A stretch of DNA of 64,000 nt from an uncultured Corynebacterium sp. (GTDB lineage Bacteria > Actinomycetota > Actinomycetes > Mycobacteriales > Mycobacteriaceae): the NCBI RefSeq assembly GCF_946222985.1, contig NZ_CAMIFY010000006.1, positions 1 to 64,000 on the forward strand, in the 5' to 3' direction. This document shows positions 58,021-64,000 of the stretch, in pieces. The notes under the pieces are model-generated. The model searched no databases. It was not told the DNA's origin and saw only the letters and a list, made by a program, of their open reading frames with translations. The position numbers were made by a program, and so were the translations under genes. Every line of letters starts with the position of its first letter. Positions within the stretch are counted from its first letter, which is position 1.

Positions 58021-59318
58021 CCACCATCGAGAACGCCGTGCGGACCACGTGGGTCCGCGTCCTGGTCGTCGTCGCGTTCGTCGCGCTGGCGGCGACCAAG
58101 CTGATCGATTTCAGCGGTGAGATGCGGTATTTCCTCGACGCCGACGTCTACGCCATCGGCGGCCGTCGATTGCTCGACGGTCTTCCGCTTTATGACGGCA
58201 CGTTCCCCACGTCCATCGACGTCTGGCTGCCGTTCACGTATCCGCCGTTCGCGGCGGTGCTGTTCGCGCCGCTGGCGATGATCCCGCTCCGGCTGGTGTT
58301 CGTCGTGGTGACGGTCGCGACGATCGCGGCGTTGTCGTGGGTGCTGCAGCGGGTGGGCATCTCGCTCGGCGGACTGTCGGCGGCCGACGCCGGGTGGTTG
58401 GCGCTGGCGGTGACGGCCGGTCTGCTGTGGTTCGGCCCCGTGCACACGACCATCTCCTTCGGGCAGATCAACGTGATGCTGATGATGCTCGTGGCCATCG
58501 ACGTGCTCGTCGTGCCGCCGAAGTGGCGCGGCCTGCTCACGGGTGCCGCCATCGCGGTGAAGCTGACGCCGGCGGTGTTCGGCCTGTGGTTCCTGCTGCG
58601 CCTGGACTGGGCCGGCATCGCCCGCATCGCCGCCGCCGCGGGCGGATTGACGCTGCTGGGCCATCTGGTCGTGCCCGCCGATTCCACGCGGTACTGGCTG
58701 GACACCCTGGTCAACACCGGGCGCATCGGCGGCCCCATGTACGCGTCCAACCAGTCCATCGACGCCGAACTGTGGCGCCTGGGCCTGCACACCGAGGACG
58801 GTGGCGGGGCCCTGTGGCTGGCGCTGGTCGTGCTGACGTTGGCGGTCACGGTCGCGGTGATGCTGCGCTTGCTTCGCGACGGCCACCCGTTCCTCGCCCT
58901 GTGCGCCAACGCCCTGTTCGGGCTGCTCGCCTCACCGGTGTCGTGGTCGCACCACTGGGTCTGGGTGCCGGTGCTGCTTTTCGCCGTCGCGCTGCTGGCG
59001 GTGCGACGCACCGAGGGCTCCGACGGCGGGGACGGCGACGTCGCAAAGCATCGTTCCGCGAAACTTCCGGGACTCGCGATCGCCTTCGTGGTCACGGGAC
59101 TGGCGTGCTTCGTGCTCGAACCGCAGGCGTTCGCACCTGCCGAAGAGCTGCGCGAACTGGACTGGACCCCGTTCTGGCACGTCTTCGGCAACCCCTATCT
59201 CTGGTGGTCCCTGGCCGCCCTGCCGATGCTGTGGTTCCTGTCGAAACGTTTACCCGGCGCTCATCGCGGTCTAATGTCTAGCCCATGGAATGGATGGAAA
59301 GCGCCACCGACGCCGTAA
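58017..59318 (+). CDS. GT87/DUF2029-family mannosyltransferase-like membrane protein
   Basis: This 433-residue polytopic protein has about ten to eleven helices and resembles the polyprenyl-phosphomannose-dependent alpha-1,2-mannosyltransferases of mycolic-acid bacteria (GT87/DUF2029), which decorate lipomannan and arabinomannan. FLDADVYAIGGRRLLDGLPL with an Asp in the first extracytoplasmic loop, FTYPPFAAVLFAPLAMIPL and FGQINVMLMMLVAID are characteristic. The acceptor is unknown. The ATG overlaps the mutM stop as ATGA, and its 3' end overlaps the alanine-symporter gene by 34 bases. It interrupts the mutM-acyP-smc order seen in relatives. Confidence 0.83.
   Translation: MTTIENAVRTTWVRVLVVVAFVALAATKLIDFSGEMRYFLDADVYAIGGRRLLDGLPLYDGTFPTSIDVWLPFTYPPFAAVLFAPLAMIPLRLVFVVVTVATIAALSWVLQRVGISLGGLSAADAGWLALAVTAGLLWFGPVHTTISFGQINVMLMMLVAIDVLVVPPKWRGLLTGAAIAVKLTPAVFGLWFLLRLDWAGIARIAAAAGGLTLLGHLVVPADSTRYWLDTLVNTGRIGGPMYASNQSIDAELWRLGLHTEDGGGALWLALVVLTLAVTVAVMLRLLRDGHPFLALCANALFGLLASPVSWSHHWVWVPVLLFAVALLAVRRTEGSDGGDGDVAKHRSAKLPGLAIAFVVTGLACFVLEPQAFAPAEELRELDWTPFWHVFGNPYLWWSLAALPMLWFLSKRLPGAHRGLMSSPWNGWKAPPTP
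59272..59277 (+). promoter_or_regulatory. Leaderless -10 box for the AGCS symporter gene
   Basis: TAATGT, inside the 3' end of the GT87 gene, ends seven bases before the ATG at 59285. Confidence 0.5.
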
Positions 59319-60772
59319 CGGCCTGGAACGACATCTACTGGCTGTTCATGATTCTCCTGCTCGTGGCCGCCGGCCTGTACTTCTGCGCGAGGACCTTCGT
59401 CGTGCAGATCCGGTACCTGCCGGAGATGTTCCGGGCGATCGGGGAGAAGCCCTCCGACATCTCCAAGGGCGTCAAGGGCATCTCGAGCTTCAAGGCCTTC
59501 ACCATCTCCGCGGCCTCGCGCGTGGGCACCGGCAACATCGCCGGCGTCGCCGTGGCGATCTCCACCGGCGGCCCCGGCGCGGTGTTCTGGATGTGGCTGC
59601 TCGCCCTCATCGGCGGCGCGACGAGCTTCGTCGAGTCCACGCTGGCGCAGCTCTACAAGGTCAAGGACGCCGAGTCCTACCGCGGCGGCCCGGCGTACTA
59701 CATCACCCGCGGCCTCGGCGAGAAGTTCCGGTGGCTGGCGGTGCTGTTCGCCCTGGCGATCACCGTGACCTACGGCTTCGTGTTCAACGCCGTGCAGTCG
59801 AACTCCATCACCTCCGCCGTCGCCGAATCGACCGGCAGCGATTCGCTGTCGACCAAGTGGATCATCGGCCTGGTCCTGGCCGCGGCCACCGGCCTGATCA
59901 TCTTCGGCGGCGTGCAGCGCATCTCCAAGGTCACCCAGGTCATCGTGCCGGTCATGGCGCTCGCCTACATCGTCCTCGGCTTCATCATCCTCGTGATCAA
60001 CTGGCGCGAGGTGCCGACGATGATCGCGCTGATCGTCGAGCACGCGCTGGGCATCCGCGAAATCGCCGGCGCCGCCGTGGGCACCGCGATCATGCAGGGC
60101 ATCCGCCGCGGCCTGTTCTCCAACGAAGCCGGCATGGGCTCGACGCCCAACGCCGCGGCGACGTCGTCGGTGTCGCACCCCTGCAAGCAGGGCCTGATCC
60201 AGACCCTGGGCGTCTACTTCGACACCATGGTCGTCTGCACCGTCACCGCCGTGATCATCCTGCTGTCCGATCCCGAATACGGCACCGGCGCCGAGGGCAC
60301 CTCGCTGACCCAGGCCGCGTTGGCCGCGCAGATCGGCACGTGGGCCATCCACGCGGTGACCGTGATCATCTTCTTCCTGGCGTTCTCCTCGATCATCGGC
60401 AACTACTACTACGCCGAGGCCAACGTTCCGTTCCTGACCGAGAACAAGAACGTCCTCCACGGCGTCCGCGCGCTGATCATGCTGTGCGTGCTCGGCGGCG
60501 CGATCGGTTCGGTGCCGCTGGTGTGGGCGCTGGCCGACGTGTTCTCCGCGCTGATGGCGACCATCAACATCGCCGCCATCCTGCCGCTGGGCGGCGTGGC
60601 CGTGGCGCTGCTCGGCCACTACGCCGCGCAGAAGGCCAAGGGCCTCAACCCGGTGTTCCACCGCGACGACCTGCCGGGCCTGCGCGGCCACGAGAACATC
60701 GAATGCTGGGACGGCAGCGACCCGATGACCGTGCGCGCCGACGACGGCGGTGCCGCGGAGCTCACCCGGTGA
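59285..60772 (+). CDS. Alanine/glycine:cation symporter family protein (AGCS)
   Basis: This 495-residue membrane protein belongs to the AGCS family, which imports alanine or glycine with Na+ or H+. Landmarks are SSFKAFTISAASRVGTGNIA (residues about 67-86), YRGGPAYYITRGLGEKFRWL and SNEAGMGSTPNAAATSSVSH, with about ten to eleven helices. An ATG at 59291 is also possible. The gene overlaps the GT87 gene by 34 bases and acyP by four (GTGA). D-alanine produced from imported alanine could feed Ddl, but this link is speculative. Confidence 0.9.
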   Translation: MEWMESATDAVTAWNDIYWLFMILLLVAAGLYFCARTFVVQIRYLPEMFRAIGEKPSDISKGVKGISSFKAFTISAASRVGTGNIAGVAVAISTGGPGAVFWMWLLALIGGATSFVESTLAQLYKVKDAESYRGGPAYYITRGLGEKFRWLAVLFALAITVTYGFVFNAVQSNSITSAVAESTGSDSLSTKWIIGLVLAAATGLIIFGGVQRISKVTQVIVPVMALAYIVLGFIILVINWREVPTMIALIVEHALGIREIAGAAVGTAIMQGIRRGLFSNEAGMGSTPNAAATSSVSHPCKQGLIQTLGVYFDTMVVCTVTAVIILLSDPEYGTGAEGTSLTQAALAAQIGTWAIHAVTVIIFFLAFSSIIGNYYYAEANVPFLTENKNVLHGVRALIMLCVLGGAIGSVPLVWALADVFSALMATINIAAILPLGGVAVALLGHYAAQKAKGLNPVFHRDDLPGLRGHENIECWDGSDPMTVRADDGGAAELTR

Positions 60773-61074
60773 CGGTCGGTGATTCCGGCGAGTCGGGGAC
60801 TGCGCCGGTTCGACTGACCGCCTGGGTCCACGGGCACGTGCAGGGCGTGGGGTTCCGTTGGGACACCCGCGCCCGGGCCCTGGAACTCGGCTTGGTCGGC
60901 TTCGCGAAGAACTACCCGGACGGACGGGTGCTGGTCGTCGCCGAAGGCCCGCGCGACGGCTGCGACGAACTCCTGGCCTGGTTGCGGGGCCCCGACGCCC
61001 CGGGATCGGTGAGCACCGTCGTCCACGATGTCGGCGACGCCCGCGGCGGGTACGACGGCTTCGACCGAAAGTAA
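60769..61074 (+). CDS. acyP: Acylphosphatase
   Basis: AcyP hydrolyses acyl phosphates. The active-site Arg lies in VHGHVQGVGFRWDTRARALE, and Asn in GFAKNYPDGRVLVVAEG; both are in the expected positions. It has 101 residues with a short extra N-terminal stretch. The GTG start overlaps the symporter stop as GTGA. In M. tuberculosis acyP likewise sits directly before smc. Confidence 0.93.
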   Translation: MTVGDSGESGTAPVRLTAWVHGHVQGVGFRWDTRARALELGLVGFAKNYPDGRVLVVAEGPRDGCDELLAWLRGPDAPGSVSTVVHDVGDARGGYDGFDRK

Positions 61075-61086
61075 TCGCAAATAAGG

Positions 61087-61092
61087 CAGAAT
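61087..61092 (+). promoter_or_regulatory. Candidate -10 box for smc
   Basis: CAGAAT ends eight bases before the smc GTG at 61101. It deviates from TANNNT at the first base. Confidence 0.35.
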
Positions 61093-61100
61093 GATCCCCC

Positions 61101-64000
61101 GTGCACCTCAAATCGCTGACTCTCAAGGGCTTCAAGTCCTTCGCGTCGGCGACGACCCTCAAATTCGAGCCGGGGATCTGCGCGGTCGTCGGCCCCAACG
61201 GGTCGGGTAAATCCAACGTCGTCGACGCCCTGGCGTGGGTCATGGGCGAGCAGGGCGCCAAGACCCTGCGCGGCGGCAAGATGGAGGACGTCATCTTCGC
61301 CGGCACTTCCGGCCGCAAACCCCTGGGCCGCGCCGAGGTGACCCTGACCATCGACAACGCCGACGGCGCGTTGCCCATCGGCTATTCCGAGGTCTCGGTG
61401 ACCCGGCGCATGTTCCGCGACGGCGCCAGCGAATACGAGATCAACGGTTCGCGCTGCCGGCTCATGGACGTTCAGGAGCTGCTCAGCGACTCCGGCATCG
61501 GCCGCGAAATGCACGTCATCGTCGGGCAGGGGCGCCTGGCGCAGATCCTGGAGTCCCGGCCCGAAGAGCGCCGCTCCTTCATCGAAGAGGCCGCCGGCGT
61601 GCTCAAGCACCGCCGCCGCAAGGAGAAGGCGCAGCGCAAACTGCAGTCGATGCAGGCCAACCTCGACCGGCTCGAGGACCTGGTCGGCGAACTGCGCCGC
61701 CAGCTCAAGCCCCTGGCCCGGCAGGCCGAAGCCGCCCGCCGCGCCCACACGATCCAGGCCGACCTCCGCGAGGCCAAACTCGCCCTGGCCGCCGCCGACC
61801 TCGTCGACCTGCGCTCGGCCCTCGACGACGCCGCCGAGCGGGCGAAGATGGTCGCCGACAAGGTCGCCGCGGAAGAGGCCGTGGCCGAAGCCGCCACCGA
61901 ACGCCGCGACGAACTCGAAGAGCAGCTGGAGGAGATCACCCCCCACGCCGACGCCGCCCGGGACCTGTGGTTCCGGCTGTCGGCCCTGGCCGAGCGCGTC
62001 GGCGCCACGCACCGCATCGCCGCCGACCGCGCCGCCGATTCCGCCCCCGCCCCGTGGACGGGGCAGGACCCCGACGACCTGGAGGCCCGCGCCGACCGAG
62101 CGGCCGCCGAGGAAGAGGAACTGACCGGGGTCGAGGCGGAGGCCCGCGAGCGACTCGAATCGGTCCGCGACATGCTCTCCGACGCCGAGGACGCCTACCG
62201 CGCCGCCGAATCCGAGCACATGGCGCAGGTCCGGGCGCTGGCCGATCGCCGCGAAGGCGTCGTCCGCCTGGTCGCCGCCGAGGAGTCGCTGCGGCAGCGG
62301 GCCGAGTCGGCCGAAGCGGAATCCGCCCGGCTGGCCGAACACGTCGCCGAAGCGGGACAGCGGCGCGACGACGCCGCCGACGCGCTCGATGCGGCGGCCG
62401 AGGCTTTGGCCGACGCCGAAACCGCCGGCCCCGAACTCGCCCGCGCCCATGACCGCGCCGCCGCCGAGGCCACCGCCGCCACCGCCCGCGTGAAGGAACT
62501 CCGCGAGCGCGAACGCGCCCTGGAAAAGCAGGTCTCGGGCTTGACCGCGCGCATCGAGGCGCTGTCCGCCGCCCGCCGCGCCGCGGCCACCGACGGCGCC
62601 GGATGGCTGCGCGACACCCATCAGCTGCCCGCGCTGTCCGGGGCGTTGCACGTCACCGACGGGTGGGACTCGGCCATCGCCGCCGCGCTCGGCCCGGCCG
62701 CCGAGGCGCTCGTCGCCGGTGACGCGCCGGACGGCGCCGTCGGCTCGGCGGACCATTTCGTCTCCGCGCTGGCCGACGCCGAAGCCGGTCGCGCCGTCGT
62801 CGTCGAGCCCGGCCCGGGTGAGGGCTGGCGCCTCGACGCCGCTCCGCCGGCCGGGTGCCGGTGGGCCCTCGACGTCGTCCATCACCCGCCGGAGTTGGCG
62901 GCGGCGCTGTCGGCGCTGCTCGTCGACGTCGTGCTGTGCCCCGACGCCGCCACCGCCCGCCGCGTCGTCGACGAAGACAACCGCCTGCGCGCCGCCACCG
63001 CCGACGGCCGCCTGCACGGGCCGGGGTGGGTCGCCGGCGGTGCCGGCGGCGCCCGCTCGAGCGTCGAAATCGGCGGGGGCATCGCGGCGGCGGAGGAGGA
63101 GCTCGTCGCCGCCCGCGACGAACTGTCCGGTTTGGGCGGCGTGCTCTCCGGCGCCGCGGCCGAGGAAGAGGACCGCCGCACCGACGCCGCGGCCGCCCGC
63201 GCCGCACTGCGCGAACACGAACGGGGACTCAAGACGCTTTCCGACGCCCGTGCCCGCGCGCACGCGCAGCTCGCCGGCGTCGAACGCGACACCGAACGCG
63301 CCACCGCGCGACGCGAGGAAGCCGAGGCGCGCGTGGTCGAATTGCGCGCCGAGCTCGACGACGTCGTCGACCGCCTCTCCCGCGCCGACGACGACCCCGC
63401 CGACGGCGAGCCGTCCACCGAGGAACGCGACCACGCCGCCGCGGCCCTGGCCCAGGCCCGCGCCATGGAAACCGAAGCGCGTCTGGCGTTGCGCACCGCC
63501 GAGGAACGCTCCGGGGGAGTGCGCGGGCGAGCGGACCGGCTGCGTCGTCAAGCGGTCTCCGAACGCCAGGCCCGCGCCCGCCACGAAGCCGCGCAGGTGC
63601 GCAGGGAACGCTCCCGGCTGCTGGCCGCCACCGTCGCCGAGGTCTCGAGCGAACTCGCCGACGATGTCCGGCTGTCGCTGGAGCGCGCCGCGGCCGACCG
63701 CGACGAACTCGCCGCCACCCGCACCGCCGTCGCCGCCGAGCTGAACAAGGCCCGCGCCGACGCCTCCGCCGCGACCAAGCGCGTCGCCGAACTCACCGAC
63801 GGCGCCCACCGCGGCGACATCGCCCGCGCCGAGGCCCAACTGCGCGTCGACCAGGCCGAGCAGGCCGCCGTCGACCAACTCGGCGTCCCCGTCGCCGACC
63901 TGCTCGAGGCCCACGCGCCCGACGAGGACTTCGACCGCGCCGAAGCCACCGCCCGGCTCAAGCGGGCGGAGAAGGACCTGCGCGTCCTCGGCCGCGTCAA
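61101..64000 (+). CDS. smc: Chromosome segregation protein SMC (3' end outside window)
   Basis: SMC forms a long ring-like dimer that organises the chromosome with ScpA and ScpB. The ATPase head opens with MHLKSLTLKGFKSFASATTL and Walker A VVGPNGSGKSNVVDAL (residues about 31-46); the Q-loop region reads VGQGRLAQILESRPEERRSF. A Glu/Ala/Arg-rich coiled coil follows (about 165-495), then the hinge domain (about 500-640, with ALSGALHVTDGWDSAIAAAL), then the return coil. About 966 codons are present without a stop. The second head domain (signature and Walker B) lies beyond the window. The GTG start gives the family N-terminus. Confidence 0.95.
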   Translation, partial: MHLKSLTLKGFKSFASATTLKFEPGICAVVGPNGSGKSNVVDALAWVMGEQGAKTLRGGKMEDVIFAGTSGRKPLGRAEVTLTIDNADGALPIGYSEVSVTRRMFRDGASEYEINGSRCRLMDVQELLSDSGIGREMHVIVGQGRLAQILESRPEERRSFIEEAAGVLKHRRRKEKAQRKLQSMQANLDRLEDLVGELRRQLKPLARQAEAARRAHTIQADLREAKLALAAADLVDLRSALDDAAERAKMVADKVAAEEAVAEAATERRDELEEQLEEITPHADAARDLWFRLSALAERVGATHRIAADRAADSAPAPWTGQDPDDLEARADRAAAEEEELTGVEAEARERLESVRDMLSDAEDAYRAAESEHMAQVRALADRREGVVRLVAAEESLRQRAESAEAESARLAEHVAEAGQRRDDAADALDAAAEALADAETAGPELARAHDRAAAEATAATARVKELRERERALEKQVSGLTARIEALSAARRAAATDGAGWLRDTHQLPALSGALHVTDGWDSAIAAALGPAAEALVAGDAPDGAVGSADHFVSALADAEAGRAVVVEPGPGEGWRLDAAPPAGCRWALDVVHHPPELAAALSALLVDVVLCPDAATARRVVDEDNRLRAATADGRLHGPGWVAGGAGGARSSVEIGGGIAAAEEELVAARDELSGLGGVLSGAAAEEEDRRTDAAAARAALREHERGLKTLSDARARAHAQLAGVERDTERATARREEAEARVVELRAELDDVVDRLSRADDDPADGEPSTEERDHAAAALAQARAMETEARLALRTAEERSGGVRGRADRLRRQAVSERQARARHEAAQVRRERSRLLAATVAEVSSELADDVRLSLERAAADRDELAATRTAVAAELNKARADASAATKRVAELTDGAHRGDIARAEAQLRVDQAEQAAVDQLGVPVADLLEAHAPDEDFDRAEATARLKRAEKDLRVLGRV

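Noticed and set aside
1..64000. CRISPR arrays, insertion sequences, prophage, rRNA and attachment sites
   Set aside because: No regularly spaced repeats, transposase or integrase motifs or rRNA sequence were seen. The tRNA genes show no partial copy nearby that would indicate an att site; the second tRNA-Glu is a complete gene.

Overview
The window is a compact, very GC-rich stretch of actinobacterial chromosome, most likely from a high-GC Corynebacterium (or a close mycolic-acid relative). Gene order follows both Corynebacterium glutamicum and Mycobacterium tuberculosis: ilvB-ilvN-ilvC-serA-leuB, then cNMP/CBS protein, DnaQ-like exonuclease, FAH-family protein (C. glutamicum odx position), gltX, tRNA-Gln/tRNA-Glu, IclR (ltbR) divergent from leuCD, HU, mutT1-like, gpsA, ddl, DUF3515, thiL, ung, DAK2-domain protein, recG, rsmD, coaD, sepIVA-like, yceD, rnc, mutM, acyP, smc. 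These names rest on motifs and my memory of gene order; no database search was run. No IS element, prophage, CRISPR array or rRNA gene was seen.

Layout. 1-6 kb: branched-chain amino acid and serine synthesis, with a cell-wall-binding-like lipoprotein between ilvC and serA. 6-15.7 kb: a membrane protein, then an iron block: siderophore-binding lipoprotein, two FecCD permeases and an ATPase, a siderophore-interacting flavoprotein, and a divergent pair of exporter-fold ABC half-transporters with strongly asymmetric ATPase domains. 15.7-24.3 kb: a CoA-transferase (ActA/Cat type), a COG0523 metal GTPase with a Zur-like box, and a four-gene oligopeptide/dipeptide ABC importer. 24.3-37.6 kb: two copies of an uncharacterised DUF1444-like protein flanking leuB, then odx-like, isochorismate synthase, SDR, hydroxypyruvate isomerase-like, a frameshifted SLAC1/TehA channel and gltX. 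37.6-38.3 kb: tRNA-Gln, tRNA-Glu, and a second tRNA-Glu with its own terminator. 38.3-47.2 kb: HD hydrolase, MFS transporter, ltbR, leuCD, HU, mutT1, gpsA, ddl. 47.2-64 kb: a dense block of repair, RNA and cofactor genes ending in a truncated smc.

Two features run through the window. First, about 17 genes have a TANNNT -10-like hexamer only 6-9 bases before the start codon, the geometry of leaderless mRNA. Second, downstream genes are commonly coupled through ATGA, GTGA or TGATG overlaps. The clearest regulatory sites are a DtxR-type iron box over the promoter of the siderophore-interacting gene, a Zur-like box before the COG0523 gene, and a palindrome shared by the ltbR and leuC promoters. 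The most unusual items are the ABC pair that appears to keep one good ATP site, the homopolymer frameshift in the SLAC1 gene, the lipoprotein with an unassigned C-terminal domain, the stand-alone biotinyl domain where M. tuberculosis has pyruvate carboxylase, and the internally duplicated DUF3515 protein.
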